Origin: Caryophanales bacterium UBA4951
GTDB lineage: Bacteria; Bacillota_I; Bacilli_A; RFN20; CAG-826
Direction of reading: 5' to 3'
DNA: 27,163 nt
NCBI GenBank assembly: GCA_002397465.1
Contig: DHAP01000051.1
Location: 23,062-50,224, forward strand
Shown here: one piece after another, positions 14,405 to 22,863 of the stretch
Layout: each line of letters opens with the position of its first letter
How positions within the stretch are numbered: position 1 is the stretch's first letter
The notes under the pieces: generated by a model
Database searches by the model: none
What the model saw: only the letters and a program-made list of their open reading frames with translations
Told to the model about the DNA's origin: nothing
Translations under genes and position numbers: made by a program

Positions 14405-16177
14405 ATGAAAAACACATCTTGGGATTTATCCCATATTTACCCTGACGAATCAGCATTTTCGAAAGACCTGTCGCATTTCAAAGACGACATCATCCCTTCA
14501 ATGGCCTCATATGAAGGGAAGCTAGGGGAGGAGAAATCGTTGGCCGAGTTCTTGGGCTTAGAAAAAGAACTCTCGATGACTCTCTCCAGACTCTATATGT
14601 ATGCCGCCTCGATTTCCGACCTCGACAAGAAAGACGTCAAAGCCGGAGAAAGGCTTTCCAAGGTCGAGTTGGCCGCTAACGACGGAATGAGCAAAATATC
14701 GTTCGCCGACCCCGAGATCCTCCAGTTAGGGGAAGAGAAGGTCAAGGCCTTCTTCAAATCCCGCCCTGAGCTTTCGGAATTCGATTTCGGGTATGCCAAG
14801 CTTTTCCGCTCCCAAAAGCACGTCCTTTCGGGCGACAAAGAGAAGCTTTTGTCATACTATTCGCCTTTGCTTGATGAAGGATCGAAAATGTATTCGCTCC
14901 TCAGCGTGGCCGATTACGTCCCCAAGAAGGTGACGCTATATAACGGCGAAACAAAAGAAGTCAACATGAGTAACTGGATCAGCCTCATCCAGGCGAGTGA
15001 AAAGCCAGAGGACCGAGCCAAGATATTCGAGACTCTTTATAGCTATTACGACGCGCATAAAAACGCCTATGGCGAAATCTACAACACCGTCTTGAACAGC
15101 GAGCTTTCGGAGATGAAGTCGAGAGGCTATTCCTCGATTCTCCAAGAGCATCTCTTCAACAACAAAATCCCCGAGAGCGTCTTCCTTTCTTTGGTCAAAG
15201 AAGCGAAAGAAGGGTCGGCTCCCTTAAAGAAATACTACGAGATCAGAAGAAAGTATCTCGGGCTGGAAAAACATCGTTCATATGATAGGTTCATCCAACT
15301 CGCCAAAAGCGACAAGAAATACACCTATGACGAAGCCCGCGAATTGTTCTTTTCCTCCATCAAGGACTTCCCTGAGGACTTCCAGAAGAAAGCCCATGAA
15401 GTCAGTTCGGAAGGCTATGTCGATGTCTACCCGCATCCAGGCAAAAGGACCGGTGCCTATTCTAATGGCGGCGAGGGCATCCACCCATATATCCTTTTGA
15501 ACTTCGAGGGCGAACTGGAAGATTGCTTCACCTTGGCCCATGAATCGGGCCATTCTATCCATACCCTTTATAGCGAAGAGAGCCAGCCGATTATGAAGCA
15601 GGACTACACGATTTTCGTGGCGGAGATCGCCTCGACCTTCAATGAGCACAACCTGCTCGACTATCTTTTGAATTCCGGAAAGCTCTCGAAGAATGAGCAG
15701 ATCGCCCTTCTTCAGAAAGCGATTGATCAGATTTGCTCGACGTTCTACCGTCAGACCTTATTCGCCGATTATGAGTATCAAATCTCCTTGTTGGCCGAAA
15801 AAGGCGAGGCTATCAACTATGAGGTCCTCTCGAAGACCATGGTCTCTTTGTACAAGGACTACTATGGCATCGACATCAGCGAAGAAAAGGTCAAGCCCCT
15901 TGTCTGGGCTTACATCCCGCATCTTTATTACACCCCGTTCTATGTCTACCAATACGCGACAAGCTTCACCGCCTCGATGATCATCTACGAGAAGGTCAAA
16001 AACAAAGAGCCGCAGGCCTTCGAGAACTACATCAAGCTTCTAAGAAGCGGGGGAAGCGATTTCCCAATCGAGGAAGTCAAAGCGGCCGGAGTCGATCTCA
16101 CCGATGAAAAGTCGTTCGCGTCCGTCACCAAGAGAATGTCCGAGCTGGTCGACAAGCTGGAGATCCTTCTGAAATAA
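14405..16177 (+). CDS. pepF: oligoendopeptidase F
   Basis: Cytosolic zinc metallopeptidase of family M3 that breaks down peptides of roughly 7-17 residues. It is 590 residues, typical length. The zinc site is LAHESGHSIH (His379, Glu380, His383) with the third ligand Glu407 in EIASTFNEHNLL. The helical N-terminal region (MKNTSWDLSHIYPDES opening) and the C-terminal YATSFTASMIIYEK segment are typical of the family. It has a strong GGAGAGGG site seven bases before the ATG, its own promoter, and a hairpin terminator just downstream, so it appears monocistronic. No signal peptide. Confidence 0.95.
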   Translation: MKNTSWDLSHIYPDESAFSKDLSHFKDDIIPSMASYEGKLGEEKSLAEFLGLEKELSMTLSRLYMYAASISDLDKKDVKAGERLSKVELAANDGMSKISFADPEILQLGEEKVKAFFKSRPELSEFDFGYAKLFRSQKHVLSGDKEKLLSYYSPLLDEGSKMYSLLSVADYVPKKVTLYNGETKEVNMSNWISLIQASEKPEDRAKIFETLYSYYDAHKNAYGEIYNTVLNSELSEMKSRGYSSILQEHLFNNKIPESVFLSLVKEAKEGSAPLKKYYEIRRKYLGLEKHRSYDRFIQLAKSDKKYTYDEARELFFSSIKDFPEDFQKKAHEVSSEGYVDVYPHPGKRTGAYSNGGEGIHPYILLNFEGELEDCFTLAHESGHSIHTLYSEESQPIMKQDYTIFVAEIASTFNEHNLLDYLLNSGKLSKNEQIALLQKAIDQICSTFYRQTLFADYEYQISLLAEKGEAINYEVLSKTMVSLYKDYYGIDISEEKVKPLVWAYIPHLYYTPFYVYQYATSFTASMIIYEKVKNKEPQAFENYIKLLRSGGSDFPIEEVKAAGVDLTDEKSFASVTKRMSELVDKLEILLK

Positions 16178-16184
16178 GACTTAA

Positions 16185-16219
16185 AGCCCCGAAATCCATC
16201 AAGTGGACAAGGGGCTCTT
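16185..16219 (+). terminator. pepF terminator
   Basis: An outer stem AGCCCC/GGGGCT encloses an inner TCCA/TGGA stem and is followed by CTTT. It begins eight bases past the pepF stop. The T-run is short, so read-through into glgB is possible. Confidence 0.65.
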
Positions 16220-16293
16220 TCAGATGGCGAAAACATCGTAGAAAATCGCATAATCTCAACGCTTTCTTTGCTGTTTGAATCGCGTTTTGTCCC

Positions 16294-16322
16294 TTTATCT
16301 ATGTAGATAAAACTCTTATACT
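16294..16322 (+). promoter_or_regulatory. glgB promoter with 18-bp palindromic operator
   Basis: TATACT (16317-16322) is the likely -10. The -35 position at 17-bp spacing is TTTATC, which is the first half of a perfect inverted repeat, TTTATCTA-TG-TAGATAAA (16294-16311). The repeat fills the -35 and half the spacer, so a bound dimer would block RNA polymerase. It is 44 bases upstream of the ATG. No regulator family is recognised. Confidence 0.6.
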
Positions 16323-16355
16323 AGGGCCTAGAAGGAATAGAGAGGAACCCCATAA

Positions 16356-18281
16356 ATGGCATTTGGAATCCTATACGACTATCTCATGGGTCAGTCGACC
16401 CACGCTTTTGATTATTTCGGCGCTCATTTCGGAACATCGAATTCCGGCAAAAAGAAAGGCGACAAAAAGGATGTCAAAAATGGCGTCTGGTTCCGCCTTT
16501 ACGCCCCGATGGCGGAAGATGTCTCGGTTATCGGCGATTGGAATGGCTGGGACATCAGAGCCAACAAGATGGAGAAGGTCGATGAGGCCGGCGTCTTCGA
16601 AACATTCATCCCCGATCTTCACGACTACATGAGCTATAAGTTCCATTTCAAGAACGCCCATGGCCAATACGTCGACAAAGCCGACCCATTTGCTTTTTAT
16701 AGCGAGCTTCGCCCACAAAGTTGCTCGAGGCTTTTCGACATTGAGAATTTCATTTGGCATGACAAGGGCTATCTTGGCACCAGAACCCGCAATTTCGATA
16801 AGCCGATGAGCATTTACGAATGCCATCTTGGCTCATGGAAAGGCAAGATCGGCGACCGTTATCCTTCTTATGAAGAAAGCGCCGACTACCTCATCCCTTA
16901 TCTCAAGGATTTGGGCTATACCCACGTCGAAATCATGCCGATAACCCAATATCCATTCGATGGTTCGTGGGGATATCAGGCGACCGGTTTCTTCTCCGTC
17001 GATTCAAGATACGGCAATCCTAAACAGCTGATGAGCTTCGTCGACCGCCTCCATGAGGCTGGCATCGGAGTCATCCTTGATTTCGCCCCAGTCCATTTCG
17101 CGACCGATTATTACGCCCTTCGCGAGTTTGACGGGACCTGCCTTTATGAATATAGCGACCCAAGCCATACCTTCAGCCCCTGGGGAAGCTGCCAGTTCGA
17201 CTTAGGCAAAGACCCGGTGAGGAGTTTCCTCATCTCCGCGATGAACTATTTCCTTTGCTACTTCCATTTCGATGGCATCAGAGTCGATGCGGTCAGCAAC
17301 ATCGTCTATTGGGATGGCAACAAAAACAACGGGGAGAACACCGGAGCAACCGAGTTCATCAAGCGCTTGAACGGCAAAATCCATTACGAGCACCCTGAAG
17401 TGATGATGATCGCCGAAGACAGCACCGATTTTGTCGGCGTCACCAAGCCCGTCGAATATGGGGGATTGGGATTTGACTATAAGTGGGATCTTGGGTGGAT
17501 GAACGACACCCTCAAATACTATGCGAAAGATCCGATTTACAAAAAATGGGAGCATAACAAGCTCACTTTCTCGATGGCTTATTTCTATAGCGAGAACTTC
17601 TTGCTTCCTCTTTCCCATGACGAAGTGGTCCACGGAAAGGGCACTTTGATCAACAAGATGTTCGGCGACTATGACACTAAATTCGCCTTGCTAAGGAATC
17701 TTTATGTCTATCAATTCGGTCATCCTGGCAAAAAGCTCAACTTCATGGGCAACGAGCTGGCGAGCTTCGACGAATGGAATGAAAACCGTTCGCTTCCATG
17801 GAACCTCTTGAGTTTCCCAAAGCATGACTCAGTAAAGAGGCTATGTCGTGATCTCAACATCATCTACTCGATCTCCAAGGCTATGAATGAAGAGGAATAC
17901 AACCCCGAGCATTTCCATTGGATGATGGTCGATAACAGCGACCAATCGGTCTTCGCCTATGAAAGGGAAGTGGGGGACGATGACTTGCTCTTCGTCTTCA
18001 ACATGACCCCAAACTATTACGAAAACTATGATGTCGGATGCCTCCATGAAGGCGTCTATGAAGAAATACTCAACAGCGACAAAGACGTCTATGGCGGCTG
18101 GAACCAATATAATGGTCTCCCGCTGAGTTCAAGCGAAGGCGGTCCGGAAAAACGTCCTTACCACGTCTCGGTGAAACTTGGCAGCTACGCGGCCATGATC
18201 TTCAAAAGGAAGATTGAAGCCCCGAAAGTGGCTAAGAAAAAAGCGATCGTCGTCAAGAAAAGCCCAAAGAAAAAGAAGTAG
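16356..18281 (+). CDS. glgB: 1,4-alpha-glucan branching enzyme
   Basis: Family GH13 enzyme that adds alpha-1,6 branches to glycogen. It is 641 residues, close to Bacillus GlgB, and lacks the extra N-terminal domain of the E. coli enzyme. An N-terminal CBM48-like domain (VWFRLYAPMAEDVSVIGDWNGW) precedes the barrel. Catalytic residues are nucleophile Asp311 (GIRVDAVSN), acid/base Glu354 (MIAEDS) and His421-Asp422 (LSHDEVVHGK). The C-terminus ends in an unusual lysine-rich stretch of about 25 residues, after the last beta segment. AGAGGAA lies before the ATG. First gene of glgB-glgP-dut. glgC and glgA are absent here, so synthesis of the linear chain must be encoded elsewhere or the substrate comes from outside. 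Confidence 0.95.
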   Translation: MAFGILYDYLMGQSTHAFDYFGAHFGTSNSGKKKGDKKDVKNGVWFRLYAPMAEDVSVIGDWNGWDIRANKMEKVDEAGVFETFIPDLHDYMSYKFHFKNAHGQYVDKADPFAFYSELRPQSCSRLFDIENFIWHDKGYLGTRTRNFDKPMSIYECHLGSWKGKIGDRYPSYEESADYLIPYLKDLGYTHVEIMPITQYPFDGSWGYQATGFFSVDSRYGNPKQLMSFVDRLHEAGIGVILDFAPVHFATDYYALREFDGTCLYEYSDPSHTFSPWGSCQFDLGKDPVRSFLISAMNYFLCYFHFDGIRVDAVSNIVYWDGNKNNGENTGATEFIKRLNGKIHYEHPEVMMIAEDSTDFVGVTKPVEYGGLGFDYKWDLGWMNDTLKYYAKDPIYKKWEHNKLTFSMAYFYSENFLLPLSHDEVVHGKGTLINKMFGDYDTKFALLRNLYVYQFGHPGKKLNFMGNELASFDEWNENRSLPWNLLSFPKHDSVKRLCRDLNIIYSISKAMNEEEYNPEHFHWMMVDNSDQSVFAYEREVGDDDLLFVFNMTPNYYENYDVGCLHEGVYEEILNSDKDVYGGWNQYNGLPLSSSEGGPEKRPYHVSVKLGSYAAMIFKRKIEAPKVAKKKAIVVKKSPKKKK

Positions 18282-18310
18282 TCGCTGGTTAATTCAGCAA
18301 GGAGACAGCA

Positions 18311-20737
18311 ATGTTCAACAACAAACTTGATTTCAAACAGGAATTTGAGAAGAGACTGAGTGAGAAATACGGCAGAAGCGTCCCTGACTCCCACGTCACT
18401 GAACGTTATGACATCTTAGGAGAGATGGTCCGTGATTATGGCGGCTATTACTGGAGAAACTGCCGCGAGGACATCGTCAAAGGATCAAGAAAGCAGTGCA
18501 TATATTTCTCCATGGAGTTCTTAATCGGACGCCTTTTGGTGAACAATATGCAAAACCTTGGCATCTACAAAGTGGCCAAGGATGGCTTAGCGGATTTCGG
18601 CATCGACATCAACGAGCTTGAGGACATGGAGCCAGACGCGGGGCTTGGCAATGGCGGCTTAGGCCGTCTAGCCGCCTGCTTCTTGGATTCGGCGGCCTCT
18701 TTGGGCTATCCGGTCCATGGCAACACTATCCGTTACGAATATGGTTTCTTCCGTCAGAAGTTCGAAGACGGGAAACAAGTCGAACTTCCGGACCAGTGGC
18801 TTAGCGATGGCTTCGTCTTTGAGGTCAGGAAGCCAAAGCATGCGGTCGACGTAAAATTCTACGGGAACGCCGAGACTTACCTAAGACCCGATGGCTCCTA
18901 CGCCATAAGGACGGTAAATGCCAGAAGCATCAGGGCCGTCCCATATGACGTCTCCGTGGTCGGTTATCGCAACGGCGTGGCCAACACCCTCCGTTTATGG
19001 TCGGCCGAGCCTTCGGAAGAAAGCCTTCCGACCGACTGCACTTTCGACGAGTATCTCAGAACCCTCAAGGAATTGTCCTTTGGCTTATACCCAGATGATT
19101 CGACCGAGCACGGCAGGATGCTTAGGCTCCGCCAACAGTATTTCCTCGTCTCGGCCGGGCTTCAAAGCTGCATGCGCGGCGAGAAGAGAAGATGGGGCAA
19201 CTTAACCCATTGGTGCGATGACTATACCTTCCAACTCAACGACACCCACCCGATTTTGGCCATCCCCGAGATGATGCGCTTATTGATGGATGAATATGAC
19301 TATGGATGGGACGAGGCTTGGAGCATGGTTCAGAAAACCATTGCCTACACCAATCACACGGTCATGCCAGAGGCTCTTGAAAGATGGCCGGTCCAATACG
19401 TTCAGCAGCTTCTCCCGAGGATTTACATGATCATCGAGGAGATCAACAGGCGTTTTAACCAGTACATGGCCGACAAAGGCATCGATCCAGACAAGCGTTA
19501 CCAGATGCAGATCATCAAAGACGGGCAAATTCATATGACGAATATGGCCATTTATGCCGGCTACAGCGTGAACGGCGTCGCCAAGCTTCACACCCACATC
19601 CTTGAGACCTACACTTTCAAGAATTTCTACGAGCTTTTCCCTGAGAAATTCAATAACAAGACCAATGGCGTCACCCATCGCCGCTGGCTCCTTTATAGCG
19701 ATGAGGGACTTGCCAATTTGATCACCTCCAGAATCGGAGGGGAGTGGGTGAACGATCCTGAGAAAGAATTGAAGAAATTCGCCGCCTTCGCCGATGACGG
19801 AGCCACCCAAAAAGAGTTCCTCCGCGTCAAGAGGGAGAACAAGGTGAGCTTTGCCAAATTCGTCAAAGACAGCTATGGCATCACCATATCGCCTGACGCC
19901 ATCTTCGACTCTCAAATCAAAAGGCTTCACGCCTATAAGAGGCAGCTTCTCAATCTCTTCCACATCATGTATCTATATTTGAAGCTGAAGAGCGATCCAT
20001 CAAGCTTCAAAATGACGCCTCACGTCTACATTTTCGGCGCCAAAGCGGCGCCGAGCTACGAATATGCGAAACGCATCATCGAGCTTATTCTTTCGGTGGC
20101 CAACGTCATCAACAACGACGAAGAAGCCAGCAAGTTCATGAAGATCGTCTTCGTGGAGAACTATGGCGTCAGCCTGGCTGAGAAGATCATCCCGGCGAGC
20201 GATGTCAGCGAACAGATTTCCACGGCTGGCAAAGAAGCCAGCGGCACCTCAAACATGAAACTTATGATGAACGGGGCCATCACCTTGGGGACTTTGGACG
20301 GGGCTAACATCGAAATAGCCGACTTGGCCGGACGTGACAATGAGGTCATCTTCGGACTCACAAACGACGAAGTGCAGAAAATAGTCGATGCCGGGACCTA
20401 TAATCCTTGGGACATCTATAACAAAGACACTCGCGTCAAGAACGTCATGGATTCGTTATTCACCGGTCCTTGGGCCACCAATGGCGGAGACCGTTTCAGG
20501 ATGATCTTCGACGAGGTCATGAACAGAGGCGACCAATACTTCATCTTGGCCGACTTCGACAGCTACTGCAAAGCCTGCGACGAGATCGAACGTTTCTACC
20601 TCGACAAGAAGAGGTGGTGCCATGCCGCCATCTGCAACATCGCCAATTCCGGTTACTTCTCCAGCGACAGGACCATCGGCGAGTACAACCACGACATCTG
20701 GCATCTAAGCAAACTGAAGGTCGAAGCCGATGAATGA
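18311..20737 (+). CDS. glgP: glycogen / maltodextrin phosphorylase
   Basis: Pyridoxal-phosphate enzyme (GT35) that releases glucose-1-phosphate from alpha-1,4-glucan ends with phosphate. It is 808 residues, usual for bacteria. It carries the early GLGNGGLGRLAACFLDS glucan/phosphate motif, the central EKFNNKTNGVTHRRWL, and the PLP-binding Lys650 in EASGTSNMKLMMNGA, followed by LGTLDGANIEI. A strong AAGGAGA site lies 29 bases past glgB. The pair GlgB/GlgP would shape and mobilise stored glucan, feeding glucose-1-phosphate towards glycolysis. It could act on maltodextrins; sequence alone does not settle the preference. Confidence 0.96.
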   Translation: MFNNKLDFKQEFEKRLSEKYGRSVPDSHVTERYDILGEMVRDYGGYYWRNCREDIVKGSRKQCIYFSMEFLIGRLLVNNMQNLGIYKVAKDGLADFGIDINELEDMEPDAGLGNGGLGRLAACFLDSAASLGYPVHGNTIRYEYGFFRQKFEDGKQVELPDQWLSDGFVFEVRKPKHAVDVKFYGNAETYLRPDGSYAIRTVNARSIRAVPYDVSVVGYRNGVANTLRLWSAEPSEESLPTDCTFDEYLRTLKELSFGLYPDDSTEHGRMLRLRQQYFLVSAGLQSCMRGEKRRWGNLTHWCDDYTFQLNDTHPILAIPEMMRLLMDEYDYGWDEAWSMVQKTIAYTNHTVMPEALERWPVQYVQQLLPRIYMIIEEINRRFNQYMADKGIDPDKRYQMQIIKDGQIHMTNMAIYAGYSVNGVAKLHTHILETYTFKNFYELFPEKFNNKTNGVTHRRWLLYSDEGLANLITSRIGGEWVNDPEKELKKFAAFADDGATQKEFLRVKRENKVSFAKFVKDSYGITISPDAIFDSQIKRLHAYKRQLLNLFHIMYLYLKLKSDPSSFKMTPHVYIFGAKAAPSYEYAKRIIELILSVANVINNDEEASKFMKIVFVENYGVSLAEKIIPASDVSEQISTAGKEASGTSNMKLMMNGAITLGTLDGANIEIADLAGRDNEVIFGLTNDEVQKIVDAGTYNPWDIYNKDTRVKNVMDSLFTGPWATNGGDRFRMIFDEVMNRGDQYFILADFDSYCKACDEIERFYLDKKRWCHAAICNIANSGYFSSDRTIGEYNHDIWHLSKLKVEADE

Positions 20738-21224
20738 CATCGTCCTCGATGAGCTCTTCTCTCTCCAAAAGGGACTTGATGAGACCATCCACGCCGAACA
20801 CGGCGTCTCTTATGATGACACCCACTACAAAAGGATTTTGGCTCTTTTAGTCGAGCTCGGTGAGTTCTCAAACGAGACCAGATGCTTTAAGTTCTGGAGC
20901 TTGAAAGGCCCATCCTCAAAAGAGACGATAATGGACGAATATGCCGATGGGATGCACTTTTTCCTCTCCTTGGGGATTCCTCTTGGAGTCGTCAGTTACA
21001 CCCATAAGTTCGCTCCGGACCAGAAAGAGCTCACGATGCAGATCGTCAAGACTTACAAACTCGTCACCGATCTCTTAAGCGATTACGAGGCCAAAAGCTA
21101 CGCGGTCGCCTTCTCTTCGTTTTTGAACATCCTTCCTCTTTTGGGCTACGATGGCGAGGATGCCATCTCGGCCTATAAGAAGAAGCTTCAAGTCAATTAC
21201 GATAGGCAAAAGACAGGCTATTGA
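20730..21224 (+). CDS. dimeric (all-alpha) dUTP diphosphatase
   Basis: Hydrolyses dUTP to dUMP and pyrophosphate, keeping uracil out of DNA and supplying dTMP synthesis. It is 164 residues of the all-helical MazG-like dUTPase_2 family, not the trimeric Dut family. The metal-binding pairs are visible: Glu42 and Glu45 in LVELGEFSNETR, and Glu70 and Asp73 in DEYADGMHFFLSLGI. FKFWSLK and the closing NYDRQKTGY are family-like. Its start overlaps the glgP stop by eight bases, so it depends on glycogen-operon transcription. A strong terminator follows. Its place after glycogen genes is odd, and I infer chance operon capture. Confidence 0.85.
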   Translation: MNDIVLDELFSLQKGLDETIHAEHGVSYDDTHYKRILALLVELGEFSNETRCFKFWSLKGPSSKETIMDEYADGMHFFLSLGIPLGVVSYTHKFAPDQKELTMQIVKTYKLVTDLLSDYEAKSYAVAFSSFLNILPLLGYDGEDAISAYKKKLQVNYDRQKTGY

Positions 21225-21239
21225 TTATTCGATTCATGG

Positions 21240-21271
21240 CACGCCATCCTATCAGGTGACGTGCTTTTTTC
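21240..21271 (+). terminator. terminator of glgB-glgP-dUTPase operon
   Basis: A GCACG/CGTGC outer stem, one mismatch, then further pairs (CATC with GGTG) is followed directly by six T. It begins 15 bases after the dUTPase stop. Classic rho-independent form. Confidence 0.85.
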
Positions 21272-21304
21272 TTTCCAAAATATGAAAAAGCGCTTTCAAA
21301 AACA

Positions 21305-21333
21305 TAGAAAAACATAATTTAGAATCCTAAAAT
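21305..21333 (+). promoter_or_regulatory. promoter of first MATE gene
   Basis: TAGAAA (21305-21310) and TAAAAT (21328-21333) have an exact 17-bp spacer. The same TAGAAA -35 with 17-bp spacing is seen before the ABC exporter at 26712. It predicts a start near 21340 and a leader of about 55 bases, enough to contain the hairpin at 21352-21399. A 10-bp palindrome, AAAGCGCTTT, lies just upstream at 21288-21297. Confidence 0.5.
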
Positions 21334-21351
21334 ACTACCCGCAACGAGTTG

Positions 21352-21399
21352 TTCACAAAGAACGTAATTCCAGTTGAGAATTGGAGGGTTCTTTGTGAA
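21352..21399 (+). repeat. 12-bp inverted repeat enclosing the MATE start codon
   Basis: TTCACAAAGAAC (21352-21363) and GTTCTTTGTGAA (21388-21399) are perfect reverse complements, 24 bases apart. The right arm covers the spacer after the GGAGGG ribosome binding site (21383-21388) and the GTG start (21395). Within the loop a smaller AATTC/GAATT pair (21366-21370 with 21378-21382) is possible. An alternative hairpin, GTTC-ACAAA-GAAC (21351-21363), uses the left arm alone and would free the start. It could be a translational switch or a protein operator. Confidence 0.7.
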
Positions 21400-22822
21400 A
21401 AAGACTCTAGATGATGTCGGTAATGGTGAAAACCCATTATTCGTCGAGAAGGAATGGAAACTTTTGTTTCGCTACGCCACGCCTTGCGTTTTGGCGCTTC
21501 TCATCAGCGCTTTCTACAATGTCGTCGACCAGTTGTTCATCGGCAACAGCCGAATCGGTTCCTTGGGAAACGCCGCGACGACCGTGGTTTATCCTTTAAC
21601 CATTTTTGCTTTGGCGTTGGCTCTATTACTTGGCGATGGGGCTGCGGCCTTCCTTTCGTTGGGACAAGGAAAGAAAGACACTAAGGATGCTGGAAAGGCC
21701 ATCGCCGGGTCTATCACCTTAGGTCTCATCGTCTCGATAGTCTTCAGCCTGACGTTCACTTTGGCTCTCGATCCAGTCCTGACTCTCCTAGGCGCGAGCG
21801 TAGACAGCCTTCCTTTGGCTCATAGTTATGGTTTGATAATTTGTCTTGGCATCGTTTTCTCGATCTTCACGAACCTGCTCAATCCGATCATCAGAAGCGA
21901 TGGTTCGCCGATATTCGCCATGATCGCTCAGGGCAGTGGGGCTCTATTGAACATTGCCCTTGACCCCTTGTTCATCTATGTTTTCGATCTCGGGGTCGAA
22001 GGAGCCGCCTATGCGACGATCATCGGCCAATTCCTTTCCGCTTTGCTCTCCGTTATTTATCTATGCAAGCCCAAAACCTTCTCTTTTTCTTTCAAGGACT
22101 TGCTTTTTGGGATGAAAGAGCTGGGAAAAAGCCTAAAGCTTGGCATTTCGTCGTTCTTTATTCAAATGTCTTTGTTCGCGGTAACCATTGCCTCGAACAT
22201 CATTTTGTCCAGGTGTGGGGCTTCTAGCGAATATGGGGCCGATACCCCGATTGCGGTGTTTGGAATCGTCTACAAGGTCTTCACCATCGTCATCAACATC
22301 CCTATTGGGATTTCCCTTGGTGCCCTTCCGATAATCGGATGCAATTACGGGGCTGGAAATTACAAGCGGGTGAAGATGACTTACCTATGGGTCTTCTTAG
22401 CCAGTTTGGTCGTTACCTCGATTGCCACCATATGGTTTGAGACCGCTCCGATGTCGATTATTTCCTTGTTTGGCTCCAATGAAGGCGAACTTTACTATGA
22501 GTTTGGAGTCCGCTGCCTCAGAATCTACCTCTCGTGCCTGATTTTGACGGGCATTCAAAGGACATCCAGCGTTTTCTTTCAGGCCATAGGGAAGCCTCTT
22601 CAGGCTACGATTCTCTCACTCAGCAGGGATTTGGTCCTGCTTCTTCCTTTGAGCTTCATGCTTTCGAGTTTCTATGCGATCGACGGCTTCCTTTATAGCG
22701 CCCCGATCGCGGACTGTGCTGCGTTCATAATCAGCCTTGCCATGATGATTTGGGGGTTGGTGTATCTCAATAAAAAAGAAGCGAAGGCCGAGACGGCAAA
22801 ACAAGGCGCCGAAAATTGCTAA
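21395..22822 (+). CDS. MATE-family multidrug/metabolite exporter
   Basis: Inner-membrane antiporter of the multidrug and toxin extrusion family, which exports cationic compounds using sodium or proton gradients. It is 475 residues, with about twelve hydrophobic segments in two similar halves. The opening LLFRYATPCVLALLISAFYNVVDQLFIGN and GDGAAAFLSLGQGKKD are typical, as is the SRDLVLLLPLSFML region late in the second half. The frame opens at a TTG (21374), but GTG 21395 has GGAGGG six bases upstream and is the likely start. It faces the ABC exporter genes across a shared terminator. The substrate cannot be told from sequence. Confidence 0.9.
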   Translation: MKKTLDDVGNGENPLFVEKEWKLLFRYATPCVLALLISAFYNVVDQLFIGNSRIGSLGNAATTVVYPLTIFALALALLLGDGAAAFLSLGQGKKDTKDAGKAIAGSITLGLIVSIVFSLTFTLALDPVLTLLGASVDSLPLAHSYGLIICLGIVFSIFTNLLNPIIRSDGSPIFAMIAQGSGALLNIALDPLFIYVFDLGVEGAAYATIIGQFLSALLSVIYLCKPKTFSFSFKDLLFGMKELGKSLKLGISSFFIQMSLFAVTIASNIILSRCGASSEYGADTPIAVFGIVYKVFTIVINIPIGISLGALPIIGCNYGAGNYKRVKMTYLWVFLASLVVTSIATIWFETAPMSIISLFGSNEGELYYEFGVRCLRIYLSCLILTGIQRTSSVFFQAIGKPLQATILSLSRDLVLLLPLSFMLSSFYAIDGFLYSAPIADCAAFIISLAMMIWGLVYLNKKEAKAETAKQGAENC

Positions 22823-22831
22823 GCCAAGAGA

Positions 22832-22861
22832 AAAGGAGGAGCCGAGGAGGGTTCCTCCTTT
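22832..22861. terminator. bidirectional terminator between MATE and ABC genes
   Basis: AAAGGAGGA/TCCTCCTTT form a perfect 9-bp stem, extended inward by up to three pairs around a six-base loop. It is followed by TTTGTTT on the plus strand and, on the other strand, by TTTTCTC. It sits between the convergent stops (22822 and 22864) and should serve both. Confidence 0.8.
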
Positions 22862-22863
22862 GT

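Noticed and set aside
19280..19963. A 227-codon minus-strand frame inside glgP
   Set aside because: It lies fully within a conserved phosphorylase frame; its composition mirrors glgP codons and no start signals were seen.
21288..21297. AAAGCGCTTT as a CcpA (cre) site
   Set aside because: The 10-bp core is palindromic, but the flanks do not fit the 14-bp TGNAANCGNNNNCA-type spacing; kept only as an unexplained palindrome.
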